Origin: G963665405 sp963665405
GTDB taxonomy: Bacteria > Chloroflexota > Dehalococcoidia > Lucifugimonadales > G963665405
Direction: 5' to 3'
Length of the DNA: 64,000 bases
Assembly (NCBI GenBank): GCA_963665405.2
Contig: CAXXUH010000004.1
Location: 372,001-436,000 of the forward strand
Made by a program: the position numbers and the translations under genes. This document shows positions 8,562-15,961 of the stretch, in pieces. Position 1 is the first letter of the stretch; every line of letters starts with the position of its first letter. The notes beneath the pieces were generated by a model. It had not been told where the DNA came from. It did no database searches and saw only the letters and a list, made by a program, of their open reading frames with translations.

Positions 8562-9698
8562 ATGACGTATAGCTCGGAAGGTCCAACCACCACGGGCAAG
8601 GTGATCTTGGCAGCGCTTGCGGGACTTGTCGGCTGGCAGGCTCTCGGTCCAAGAACGCGAGACGGCATATGGGGTTTTCTAAATCGACTGGTCGAAGCCG
8701 CCGCGGTGGAGGCGCAAATGAAGCAGGAGTTGGAAGAGGCGGAGCGACGCAAGTCCCGGTTGACACTTCCGCCAATGATCGAGGTCCCACCGATCCAAAG
8801 CTTTACGCTGCCACGGACTGAGCGGCCCTCCGCCCGGCCGACTGCGCAGACTGGATTTGAGGCTGCGATAGAGAGGATGACGGAGGGGCTGAGCTCGATC
8901 TCAATCTTGGAGCCGGACGCGAAATGGAGGGATGTGGTAGTCCCTCCGGCGGTGATGCTAATCGTAGGCAAGCGCGGCAGCGGCAAGTCGGCTCTCGCCT
9001 ATCGGATCCTGGAGCTCCTCCGCTACAAGCTGACGCCCTACGTCGTCGGGGTAGGGTCTCAGGCTCGCAAGTACCTCCCCGACTGGATCGGGATGGCACC
9101 TGACCTCGAGAGCCTGCCCTTCAATACCATCGCCCTGGTAGACGAGGCGTATCTGCCTTACCACTCCCGGAGAAGCATGGCCGAGGAGAACATGGCCATG
9201 TCGCAGATTCTGAACCTCTCCAGGCAGAGGAACCAGACCTTGATCTTCGTAACGCAGGAGGCGCGACAGGTGGACCGCAACATAGCCAGCTCCGCCACCG
9301 TGATCGTCTTCAAGGAGATGGGGATGCTGCAGCCTGAGTTCGACCGGTCGGAGCTCAGGAAGCTGGTCGCCCAAGCAAAGGAGTCTCTAGGAAACGTCAT
9401 AGGAGACAGGAGAAGGTGGTCCTTCGTCTACTCTCCTGATGCTGACTTCGTGGGACCGCTGGAGAACCAGCTGGCGACGTTCTGGAAGCCCCGTCTCAGC
9501 AGGCTGTTTGTGGCCCAAGACCAGACACCAACACAGAGACCGGCCAAGCGGCAGACTCCGCAGGAAAGGGTCCGGAAGGCCAAGGAACTGCGCTCCCAGG
9601 GCCGCTCACTCAGCGAGATCGCGAATGTTCTCGGCGTCTCCAACAGCACGGTCTTCAACTACTTGAAGGGATACCCGTACCGTGGGCGGAATACTTAG
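8562..9698 (+). CDS. membrane-anchored P-loop ATPase with C-terminal HTH (Zot/HerA-like)
   Basis: 378 residues from ATG 8562, chosen for AGGAGGA eight bases upstream. An N-terminal hydrophobic segment (VILAALAGLVGWQALG, about residues 12-27) suggests a membrane anchor, followed by a short charged coil. The P-loop is LIVGKRGSGKSALAYRILE (about residue 130) and the Walker B-like strand is FNTIALVDEAYL (about residue 190). SRQRNQTLIFVTQEARQVDRNI resembles the sensor region of Zot and HerA/FtsK-type DNA-pumping ATPases. The last 45 residues are a resolvase-type helix-turn-helix (ERVRKAKELRSQGRS..IANVLGVSNSTVFNYLKG). An ATPase joined to HTH is unusual and suggests DNA translocation, packaging or partition for the mobile element. 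Confidence 0.7.
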   Translation: MTYSSEGPTTTGKVILAALAGLVGWQALGPRTRDGIWGFLNRLVEAAAVEAQMKQELEEAERRKSRLTLPPMIEVPPIQSFTLPRTERPSARPTAQTGFEAAIERMTEGLSSISILEPDAKWRDVVVPPAVMLIVGKRGSGKSALAYRILELLRYKLTPYVVGVGSQARKYLPDWIGMAPDLESLPFNTIALVDEAYLPYHSRRSMAEENMAMSQILNLSRQRNQTLIFVTQEARQVDRNIASSATVIVFKEMGMLQPEFDRSELRKLVAQAKESLGNVIGDRRRWSFVYSPDADFVGPLENQLATFWKPRLSRLFVAQDQTPTQRPAKRQTPQERVRKAKELRSQGRSLSEIANVLGVSNSTVFNYLKGYPYRGRNT

Positions 9699-10633
9699 AC
9701 GGTTCTGTACAAGTGGCAGACACCGGGGAACCGAACCAGATGGGAGATCCGCTCCAGTGCGGCGTCGAGGGCGTTCCTGGCGTCTTTCAGATCGACATGA
9801 GCCCGCACCAGGCGCTCGACCGTCGGATCGTCGATAAGGTGCACCCTCAACTGCAGATGCAATTCCCGTAGCAGGTCAAGCTCTTCTTTGCTGGGGCTTT
9901 TTGCTATGGCCACGAAGCTTGAGCCATTACGGACTAACCGCAGAACGCTCGGTTCAGATGCGTTGGGCAGACTGACCTCGTAGTTGTGTAGAGCTTGCGG
10001 CAATCCACAACCTCGCTCCGCCACGTCGAGCGCGATCGTCTTCTTGAAGAAGTCCGTCAGGCCCGGCCCAACTGACTCCGGTTGTTCTAGGTCGATCCAC
10101 ACCTTGCCCTTCAGTTCGGGCTGGCCCTTCACTAGGTCGCACAGGGCCAGTGCCCGGTCGCGAAGTCGGATGACTGCTTCCTTCCAGACGGCGAGGAGTT
10201 CCCACGCCTCGTCATCCGGCAGGTGCTCTTTCAGGGCAGCGAAGACGGGTCCCTCCTCCGCCGACAGGGACACGTGGACGCCTCCAGGCCTCACGCCGAG
10301 GATGAGAGATGCGCTGTAGTCGGGCCAGGTCTGCCAGGGAAGCCCGAGAAGGTTGGCGATCGGTGCTCCGGTGCGGACCTGATCCTGGAGGGCCACAGCG
10401 ACCCTACTGAGCTCTGGCCAGTGACGCCGACTTGCCAGCGTAGGGTCTTCCTCATGGACTCCTTGAGGCGGTGTCGCGGCCTGCCCGTACCGAGAAAGCT
10501 CGTTCTTCGCTATCAGCCATCTCCGCCCGCCCTCCAGCACACCACTGCGCAGTAGCTGACAGACGCGGCTCTCCGACAGATGGAGTTTCGTAGCTACCTG
10601 CCTCACCGTGTACTCGACGTCGGGTGCGTTCAA
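9695..10633 (-). CDS. HTH (MerR/excisionase-like) protein of the island
   Basis: 312 residues; the start is TTG 10633 or a later codon and remains uncertain. The N-terminus YTVRQVATKLHLSESRVCQLLRSGVLEGGRRWLI is a clear MerR/excisionase-type winged HTH (about residues 8-45). The remaining 260 residues are helical and I do not recognise them. Its stop overlaps the ATPase stop by four bases, so the genes are tail-to-tail, and it is divergent from the Mom gene across 115 bases (10634-10748). It may be the regulator that binds the YTATAC-N6-GTATAR sites, or an excision factor; both are inference. Confidence 0.6.
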   Translation of the reverse strand: MNAPDVEYTVRQVATKLHLSESRVCQLLRSGVLEGGRRWLIAKNELSRYGQAATPPQGVHEEDPTLASRRHWPELSRVAVALQDQVRTGAPIANLLGLPWQTWPDYSASLILGVRPGGVHVSLSAEEGPVFAALKEHLPDDEAWELLAVWKEAVIRLRDRALALCDLVKGQPELKGKVWIDLEQPESVGPGLTDFFKKTIALDVAERGCGLPQALHNYEVSLPNASEPSVLRLVRNGSSFVAIAKSPSKEELDLLRELHLQLRVHLIDDPTVERLVRAHVDLKDARNALDAALERISHLVRFPGVCHLYRTV

Positions 10634-10748
10634 TAGTAAAGACTCCCGCTACTACTGCTGCTATTACAGCAAGTATATGCCGTGCAGGGTGCACACTAGA
10701 ACATAAGGGCCGCAGCAAAGACATCGATTCTGTCGTCAAGGAGCAACC

Positions 10749-11432
10749 ATGAGCGCCGTGAGTGTGGAAGCCAGCACGGTCCCCTTCCGGGGGACAGGGC
10801 CCGGTGCGAGTCCGAGGACGGCGCTCCAGCGGCTTCAGGTGAAGCCGGTCCCGTTCCGGGTAGTGAAAACGCTTCTGGTCCGCCACCACTATTTGCACTC
10901 GGTGCCTGGAGGCACACAGCTCGCGTTGGGGGTGTTCGACGGCAGGCTCCTCGTGGGGGCGTTGACGCTGGGTGTTGGCCCGAAGGCGTACAGGCTTGTC
11001 GAAGGAGCGAAACCCGAGGCATGCACAACGCTCACGCGTTTCTGGCTATCGGACGGACTGCCTCCCAACGCCGCGAGCAGATTCATCGGGGTGGTATTGA
11101 GGGCTTTGAAGCGAAACACCGAACTGGGCTTCCTGGTCACCTACGCAGACCCGGCCTACGGACACGTTGGGACGATCTATCAGGCGACGGGCTGGGTCTA
11201 CACAGGGCTGTCACAGTCTACCGGTCTCCTTGATCTGGGCGATGGAATCCCCCGCCACACACGAAGCGTGGGACACGCGTTCGGGACCCGCTCGATCAAG
11301 CACTCCGCTGCTTGCGGCGTGCCGATCCAGGTTATCGGTCAGAAGCCCAAGCATCGATACGTCTATTTCATCGATCCCGTATGGCGAGACCGGCTTCGGG
11401 TTCCCGCGCAATCATTTCCGAGGAGCACATGA
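10749..11432 (+). CDS. Mom-family DNA adenine hypermodification acyltransferase
   Basis: 227 residues, ATG preceded by AAGGAG. It fits the Mom family, GNAT-like enzymes that modify adenine in phage Mu DNA to the N6-(carbamoylmethyl) form and protect it from restriction. Recognisable blocks are LLVRHHYLHSVPGG, LALGVFDGRLLVGALTLG, TTLTRFWLSDGLPPNAASRFI, VTYADPAYGHVGTIYQATGW with VYTG, and the terminal KHRYVYFIDP. The ADP..GH.G.IYQA.GW and KHRY motifs are characteristic. It is the first gene of a tight run with the ParB-like gene (ATG one base after its stop) and the CxxC gene, suggesting an operon. On a mobile element the likely benefit is evasion of host restriction. Confidence 0.78.
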   Translation: MSAVSVEASTVPFRGTGPGASPRTALQRLQVKPVPFRVVKTLLVRHHYLHSVPGGTQLALGVFDGRLLVGALTLGVGPKAYRLVEGAKPEACTTLTRFWLSDGLPPNAASRFIGVVLRALKRNTELGFLVTYADPAYGHVGTIYQATGWVYTGLSQSTGLLDLGDGIPRHTRSVGHAFGTRSIKHSAACGVPIQVIGQKPKHRYVYFIDPVWRDRLRVPAQSFPRST

Positions 11433-11433
11433 G

Positions 11434-12069
11434 ATGGAAGTTGTCGACCTGAGCATCGAGAGCATTGAAAGCCCCGAGTGGAACCCCAACGAGATGGGCA
11501 CGGACCTGCGGGCACACCTGAGGCGATCGATATCCGAGTTCGGGATGGTCGTGCCGCTGGTGGTGAGGGCTGCTGATGCTGGTCGATACGAAACGGTCGG
11601 GGGTGCTCACCGGCTGTCGGTCCTTCGTGATATGGGTTTTGCCAAGGCGCCTTGCCTTGTGGTCGAGGCCAACGACGCCGAGGCACGGCTCTTGAGCCAG
11701 GCCCTGAACCACATAGCCGGGGAAGACAACCTGGGACTCAGGGCGGCGCTGGTGCGCGATCTGCTGGAAGCCCTGCCACAGGACCGGGTGTTGGCTGTGC
11801 TGCCAGACTCGGCGGACGGACTTCAGGCGCTCGCCTCGTTGGGTGAAGACGACATAGCGAGGCATCTGACGGCCTGGCAGCGAGTGCAGGTCGCCCGGCT
11901 GCGACACCTGCAGTTCCAGCTGACCGACGATCAGCTTGCACTCGTAGAAGAGGCGCTGCGACATGCCCCGGCTGATCACGAGGAGCAGAAGGGCAGTCCG
12001 AACCGCAAGGGCATAGCCCTGACGGAGATATGCAGGGGATACCTGTTGTCGAGAGGAGAACAGACATGA
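11434..12069 (+). CDS. ParB-like N-terminal domain protein
   Basis: 211 residues from ATG 11434, with GAGGAG upstream. The first 95 residues are a ParB/sulfiredoxin-fold domain: VPLVVRAADAGRYETVGGAHRLSVLRDMGF contains the conserved GGxHR motif that binds nucleotide (CTP in true ParB). The remaining helical part is short and lacks an obvious parS-binding HTH, so a partition role is not certain; ParB-like domains next to modification genes in phages may instead be nucleases or specificity factors. It starts two bases after the Mom stop and its own stop overlaps the next start (ATGA), so Mom, ParB and the CxxC protein are probably translationally coupled. Confidence 0.75.
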   Translation: MEVVDLSIESIESPEWNPNEMGTDLRAHLRRSISEFGMVVPLVVRAADAGRYETVGGAHRLSVLRDMGFAKAPCLVVEANDAEARLLSQALNHIAGEDNLGLRAALVRDLLEALPQDRVLAVLPDSADGLQALASLGEDDIARHLTAWQRVQVARLRHLQFQLTDDQLALVEEALRHAPADHEEQKGSPNRKGIALTEICRGYLLSRGEQT

Positions 12070-12284
12070 CCGAGCATGCCGCCTATACGCCCGTGTATAG
12101 AGAAGACGCAGTCTTGTGCCTGATTTGCAAGCAGCCTCTAGCCGTGCGGCTGGCCCGTGGCCGCAAGTCGGGCAAGCCCTTCGTCATGATGCTGTGCGTC
12201 CAGGATGGCCGCCACTTCAGGGCCTTCATCAACGACCAACCGTACGTTGCCCAGGTCCTAGAGCGCGTGGAAGGGAAATCCTGA
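12066..12284 (+). CDS. small CxxC protein of the island
   Basis: 72 residues. ATG 12066 overlaps the ParB-like stop as ATGA. One CxxC pair (LCLICKQPL) near residue 18 and a later cysteine and histidine (MMLCVQDGRHF) could form a metal site. The product is not recognised. The operator-like inverted repeat 12083-12100 lies within its first codons, where it encodes YTPVYRE. Its stop TGA overlaps the next gene's probable CTG start, keeping the operon contiguous. Confidence 0.6.
   Translation: MTEHAAYTPVYREDAVLCLICKQPLAVRLARGRKSGKPFVMMLCVQDGRHFRAFINDQPYVAQVLERVEGKS
12083..12100. promoter_or_regulatory. operator-like inverted repeat inside the CxxC gene
   Basis: CTATAC-GCCCGT-GTATAG: 6-bp perfect arms with a 6-base spacer, the same form as the sites at 8381-8408 and 12969-12986. 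It lies in coding DNA, so it may control the downstream resolvase or act in DNA looping. Confidence 0.5.
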
Positions 12285-12898
12285 AGATCGCCCTCTACAC
12301 CCGGGTCTCGACCTCCGACAAGGATCAGGACCCAGAAACCCAACTCCTGGCGTTGAGGGACTGCTGCCAGGCCAAAGGGTGGACCGTATATCGGGAATAC
12401 GTCGACCGTGCCTCGGCCAACGACCTGGCTCATCGGACCGAATGGAGACGGATGCTCGACGACACCGCGAAACGGAGGTTCTCGATCGTCCTGGTTTTCA
12501 AGCTGGACAGGGCCTTCAGGAGTGTGAAGCACATGCACGACACCCTGGCGGCCTGGGAGCTGGTCGGGGTGTCGTTCGTGAGTGTGAGGGAGCAGTTCGA
12601 CACGTCGACGGCCATCGGCAGGCTGATGCTGAACATGCTGGCGTCGATCGCCGAGTTCGAGCTGGAGTTGATCCGAGAGAGGGTGAAGGCGGGGATGGAC
12701 CGGGCTCGACGTCAGGGGCGAAGAATCGGTCGTCCCAGGGTAGCCGACCGGCGAGGCTTCAATCGTCGTTTTGGAGCTATTTTGGAGCGCCTTCAGGCCG
12801 GAGATTTATCCCGACGCAAGGCTGCCAGGGAACTCGGGATCGGCTATGCCACCCTGAAACGACTGCTGGATGCCCGTGCTGCGGAGACGGTGGGGTAG
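12281..12898 (+). CDS. small serine recombinase (resolvase/invertase type)
   Basis: About 205 residues. The N-terminal catalytic domain begins KIALYTRVSTSDKDQDPETQ, where the serine after TRV is the nucleophile; VFKLDRAFRS and SIAEFELELIRERVKAG are the conserved active-site and long-helix E regions. The C-terminus GDLSRRKAARELGIGYATLKRLLD is the DNA-binding HTH. No ATG, GTG or TTG fits the domain start; CTG 12281, overlapping the previous stop as CTGA with GGAAGGG upstream, is the best choice and is unusual. It probably resolves multimers or aids excision of the island. Confidence 0.8.
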   Translation: MKIALYTRVSTSDKDQDPETQLLALRDCCQAKGWTVYREYVDRASANDLAHRTEWRRMLDDTAKRRFSIVLVFKLDRAFRSVKHMHDTLAAWELVGVSFVSVREQFDTSTAIGRLMLNMLASIAEFELELIRERVKAGMDRARRQGRRIGRPRVADRRGFNRRFGAILERLQAGDLSRRKAARELGIGYATLKRLLDARAAETVG

Positions 12899-12960
12899 GG
12901 GAGATGGCCTCGGATAGCCGGAATTGCGGCTGTGAACCCCAGAACGGCGCGCCACAGGGG

Positions 12961-12988
12961 TTGACTTGTATACATTCCCGTATACACT
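12961..12988 (+). promoter_or_regulatory. operator-overlapped promoter upstream of the integrase
   Basis: TTGACT (12961-12966) and TACACT (12983-12988) are spaced by 16 bases. Between and over them lies GTATAC-ATTCCC-GTATAC (12969-12986), part of a 20-base inverted repeat with 6-base spacer. A protein bound here would block polymerase, so this is a likely repressed promoter for the small gene at 13036 and the integrase at 13118. Confidence 0.6.
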
Positions 12989-13035
12989 GTGCCGCCACGC
13001 AGGACACCCTCGAGGACGGGTACAGCGAGACCGAT

Positions 13036-13131
13036 ATGATCGTAGTCAAGAGCTTCCTGAACACCCTGGCCGAGGTCGCTCTCGCCGTCGCGGCGCGCCA
13101 GAGCAGCATGAAGACGGATGATCAAGACTGA
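13036..13131 (+). CDS. possible 31-residue peptide upstream of the integrase
   Basis: ATG 13036 opens a 31-codon frame starting MIVVKSFLNTLAEVALAVAA. It ends inside the integrase gene's first codons (overlap 13118-13131), as coupled small genes do. The hydrophobic amphipathic helix and acidic end KTDDQD resemble small element proteins, but I do not recognise it. An in-frame ATG at 12904 would give 75 residues but would span the promoter. Its distance of about 45 bases from the promoter at 12961 favours 13036. Confidence 0.4.
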   Translation: MIVVKSFLNTLAEVALAVAARQSSMKTDDQD

Positions 13132-14788
13132 CTCCAAAAGGGCGGTTGCCTACCTCAGGGTTTCGAGCCTGTCCCAGGTGGACGGTCACTCGCTCGACGC
13201 CCAGGCCCGACTCTTCAACGAGATCTGCGCCAACCGGGGCTGGGTCCCCGTCACCGTCTATCGAGAGGAAGGAGCATCTGCCCACTCCGAGTCGGTCAAG
13301 AAGAGACCGGTGTTCCGGCAGCTCATGGAGGACGCGAGGAAGGGCGAGTTCGACATCGTCGTCGTTCATACCCTCGACAGGTGGTCCAGGAACCTGCGAG
13401 TCACCCTGGAGTCGCTGGCCAATCTGGCGATGAACGATGTGGCGCTCGTGTCCATCACCGAGAACATCGACTACTCGACGCCCCAGGGCATGCTAATGAC
13501 CCAGCTCCTGGGTTCCTTCGCCCAGTTCTTCTCCAACATGCTGGGGACTCATGTCAGCAAGGGGTTGGACCAGAGGGCCGTGGAGGGGAAGCACACCGGC
13601 GGACTGCCCTTCGGTTACGAGTCGTGCTGGGTGAAGGAGCGCCGAGAGCGCAGGCAGACGTGCGACGACGAGCACCCCGGCGGCATCCATCTCGTGTCGA
13701 CCGAGGCTGGCGCCATCAAGGCGATGTTCGAGCGGTATTCGGCCGGGACAACGACCCTGAACCAGCTGGCCGCATGGCTTAACGACCAGGGCTTCCGCAC
13801 CCGCAACACCAGGAAGCTGGTAAACCCCGACGGCTCGATCACCCAGGGCCCCAGGCTGTTCACCAACGCCTCAGTCAGGGTCATCCTTCACAACCCCTTC
13901 TATGCCGGACTGGTGAAGCACCGGGACGAGGTGTATCCGGGTGCTCATGAACCCCTCGTCTCGAAGGAGATGTTCGACGTCGTACAGGACAAGCTTCGCC
14001 AGAACAGCGGCCGCTCTCAGACTTTGACTCCCAGACCCGAGCGCCACTATCTATTGAAGGGCATCATCAGGTGCGCCTATTGTCTGATGCCGATGTGGGC
14101 CCAGACCTACAAGAGCGGCAGCAGGTACTACCGGGAGCACCGCGGGTCACGAGGCCATGCCGTATGCCCTGTCTCCGGCGGGTCGATCCCATGCGAGGTG
14201 GCGGACGCTCAGATCGGGAAGATCGTCGAGGCCATCGAGCTGGGTCCCAGGTGGGAAGAAGAGGTCCTGTCCATCGTCTCCACCAGGGACGAGGCGGAGA
14301 GCATCAGGGAGAAGCGTCAGAAGGTCCAGGAGAGGCTTCGGAGGTTGGGCAAGGCGTACGTCGACGGAGTCTATGGCGACGATGAGTACAGGCGGCAGAA
14401 GCGGGCCTGCGAGCTGCAGCTGGAGTCGCTGGTGCTCCCAGAGGCGGACGCCGCGGCCGAGGCCGGGAAGCTGATCTCGCAGCTGCCGAAGCTATGGTCA
14501 GGAGCGAACCTGGAGGAGCGCAGGAAGCTGCTGCTGACCATGCTGGACGCCGTCTATGTCGACTCGAAGGAGAACGCCATCGTGGCCATCACGCCGAAGG
14601 CGCCGTTCAAGCCGGTGTTCGAAGTCGCGACCACCCGCCAAGGGTCGGACGTAGTCCTGGTGCACGATCCGCAGGCGGAGCCCCGGATAGCAGATCAGCC
14701 TCCGCCCCATGGACATGGGCTGGAGGCTGATTCGTGTTCGTGGTGGAGACGGGGGAGGGTCGAACTCCCCGTCCAGGAGACACTCTAA
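13118..14788 (+). CDS. large serine recombinase (site-specific integrase)
   Basis: 556 residues. The resolvase domain starts AVAYLRVSSLSQVDGHSLDAQ, with catalytic serine 16 after RV, and includes VVVHTLDRWSRN and GSFAQFFSNMLGTHVSKGL. The recombinase domain follows (GLPFGYES.., then LAAWLNDQGFRT and VRVILHNPFYAGLVKH), then the zinc ribbon GIIRCAYCLMPMWAQ..CPV and a long coiled coil near residues 385-450. This is the full architecture of phage and element integrases that need no host factors for integration. The gene runs directly into the right att repeat: its last 16 codons are antisense to the tmRNA 3' end. It is the likely integrase for the 3303-14766 island. Confidence 0.9.
   Translation: MIKTDSKRAVAYLRVSSLSQVDGHSLDAQARLFNEICANRGWVPVTVYREEGASAHSESVKKRPVFRQLMEDARKGEFDIVVVHTLDRWSRNLRVTLESLANLAMNDVALVSITENIDYSTPQGMLMTQLLGSFAQFFSNMLGTHVSKGLDQRAVEGKHTGGLPFGYESCWVKERRERRQTCDDEHPGGIHLVSTEAGAIKAMFERYSAGTTTLNQLAAWLNDQGFRTRNTRKLVNPDGSITQGPRLFTNASVRVILHNPFYAGLVKHRDEVYPGAHEPLVSKEMFDVVQDKLRQNSGRSQTLTPRPERHYLLKGIIRCAYCLMPMWAQTYKSGSRYYREHRGSRGHAVCPVSGGSIPCEVADAQIGKIVEAIELGPRWEEEVLSIVSTRDEAESIREKRQKVQERLRRLGKAYVDGVYGDDEYRRQKRACELQLESLVLPEADAAAEAGKLISQLPKLWSGANLEERRKLLLTMLDAVYVDSKENAIVAITPKAPFKPVFEVATTRQGSDVVLVHDPQAEPRIADQPPPHGHGLEADSCSWWRRGRVELPVQETL
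14694..14731 (-). terminator. stem-loop just past the tmRNA 3' end
   Basis: ATCAGCCTCC (14694-14703) pairs with GGAGGCTGAT (14722-14731), and five more inner pairs form around a short loop. On the minus strand it follows the CCA end of ssrA by nine bases and may terminate its transcription, replacing the displaced native stem-loop at 3281-3302. No strong T-run follows, and it also lies in the integrase coding sequence. Confidence 0.4.
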
Positions 14789-15092
14789 CCGAGACATGCT
14801 ACAGGCTTAGCTGGTTATTTGTCTCACCCCCGCGTCCTCTGCCAGCGAGAGGCTTCGCAAGGGCCAGCCGATAAGTCTTTGACCTTTCCCATCGGCGTCA
14901 GGCAGGTCGCACCTCGATCTATGTCGCCCGTCCACCCCATTCGAGGAGAGGGATGGAGGACGTAGTAGCCTAGTTTAGGCTGCTAGAGCGAACTGTTTGT
15001 TGTCAGTTACTTTTTTGCCACCTTTTAACGCGGTTGTGGCGCCTCGGCCTGCAGTCCCGTAGCGACATCCCCTGTCGAACCCACGCGTCCCC
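14741..15092 (-). ncRNA. ssrA: tmRNA (transfer-messenger RNA)
   Basis: The minus strand from 15092 begins GGGGACGCGTGGGTTCGACA, the hallmark 5' end of tmRNA, and ends with CGTCTCC-A-CCA at 14751-14741. GGGGACG pairs with CGTCTCC to form the 7-bp acceptor, and a T-arm with loop TTCGACC precedes it. The internal reading frame near 15027-14980 gives the tag GKKVTDNKQFALAA and stop TAA; the ALAA end is typical of degradation tags. tmRNA rescues stalled ribosomes and marks the nascent chain for proteolysis. Its 3' end is the integration target of the adjacent island yet remains intact, because the element carries the same sequence. Confidence 0.93.
14743..14766. repeat. right attachment-site copy (24-bp direct repeat)
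   Basis: Identical over 24 bases to 3303-3326. Here the sequence is both the 3' end of ssrA and coding sequence of the integrase C-terminus. Confidence 0.85.
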
Positions 15093-15118
15093 ACGCTCGT
15101 CTGCGTTCGCTCAACCTA

Positions 15119-15124
15119 ATTATA
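15119..15124 (-). promoter_or_regulatory. -10 box of the ssrA promoter
   Basis: A perfect TATAAT on the minus strand, 26 bases before the mature 5' end of tmRNA, as expected for a transcript trimmed by RNase P. The -35 is not obvious (best candidate TACTCA at 17 bases). Confidence 0.65.
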
Positions 15125-15312
15125 GGACATTCCGGGGTTGCTGAGTAGCGCAATGTGTGATCACGCTATCTGCCGACGACAGACGAGGCTCGATCGTCCC
15201 CATCCGGGACGCCTTGATTGACCCCGCCTGGCACGAAATGCTAGCATGTGAAATGTCTCACAAATGCGCTCTTCCCTTTACCAGAGACCTTCCCCTCGAA
15301 AGGAGGACCGGT

Positions 15313-15782
15313 GTGGTTGGACGACTGAGGTTCATGTTGGCAGCGGCTACCATCATCTCACTGGCATTGGCGGCCTGCGGAGGCAGCGCCGGTCCGGATC
15401 CCACCGCGACGATCGAGTCGCCTCCGCCCCCTCCGACCCAACCCGAGCCGACTCCGACGGATGTCGTAGTCGACACACCCACCGTCGAGCACCGTCGGGC
15501 GCCACTCGGGTCGAGGTGACCGCGGAGGATATGGGAGGCAGCGGGGATTACGCCTTCGACCCCGACGAACTGACCTTCAGCGTGGGGGAGACTGTAGAGT
15601 TCACCATCACGTCGGAGACCGAGTTCCATACGTTCACCGTCGACGAGCTTGGAATTGATCAGGCAATCAGGGGTCGCGAGACCGCCGTCGTCACGTTCAC
15701 ATTCGACGAGGCTGGGACGTTCGAGCTGATCTGCATCCCCCACAAGGCGCTGGGTATGGTGGGGACGATAACGATCCGGTAG
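15313..15782 (+). pseudogene. cupredoxin lipoprotein, interrupted by a frameshift
   Basis: From GTG 15313 (AAGGAGGA upstream) the frame encodes a lipoprotein signal ending LALAAC (cysteine 22) and a proline/threonine linker (PTQPEPTPTDVVVDTPTVE), then runs to a stop at 15520. The +1 frame continues as a plastocyanin/azurin-like domain, TRVEVTAEDMGG..DELTFSVGETVEFTI, with copper ligands His in EFHTFTV and Cys, His and Met in ICIPHKALGM. A single-base indel near 15475-15500 would unite them into one exported blue-copper protein. It may be a sequencing error or a true mutation. Two intact cupredoxin genes lie 2-4 kb away. Confidence 0.75.
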
Positions 15783-15961
15783 CCTCGGCGATCTACGGAT
15801 CCGGAGGCGGGCGGTCCCGCTCGCTGCCGAGCCGTTCCACTCGTGCTGCCCGGGATGGCGGTCGCCGCCGACCCCGAGGGCCGGTCCGTCCGTGGGACCG
15901 AATGCCATTGAGGACTTGCCAGTCCGTGCGGACGGGGCGAGGAGGCCGGATTTCCCCGGCG

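Larger units (their letters stand above)
3303..14766. mobile_element. integrated genomic island in the ssrA (tmRNA) 3' end
   Basis: An 11.4-kb segment bounded by identical 24-bp direct repeats (3303-3326 and 14743-14766). The right repeat is the 3' end of the complete tmRNA gene; the left repeat is an orphan copy. A large serine recombinase gene abuts the right repeat, as expected for an integrase beside its att site, and a decayed recombinase lies just inside the left repeat. tmRNA 3' ends are established integration targets. The right half (8381-14766) is dense with element genes (ATPase, HTH, Mom, ParB, resolvase, integrase). The left half carries a Kelch lipoprotein and a YhfX-like enzyme and may derive from an older insertion, but no third repeat was found to separate them. 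Confidence 0.8.
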
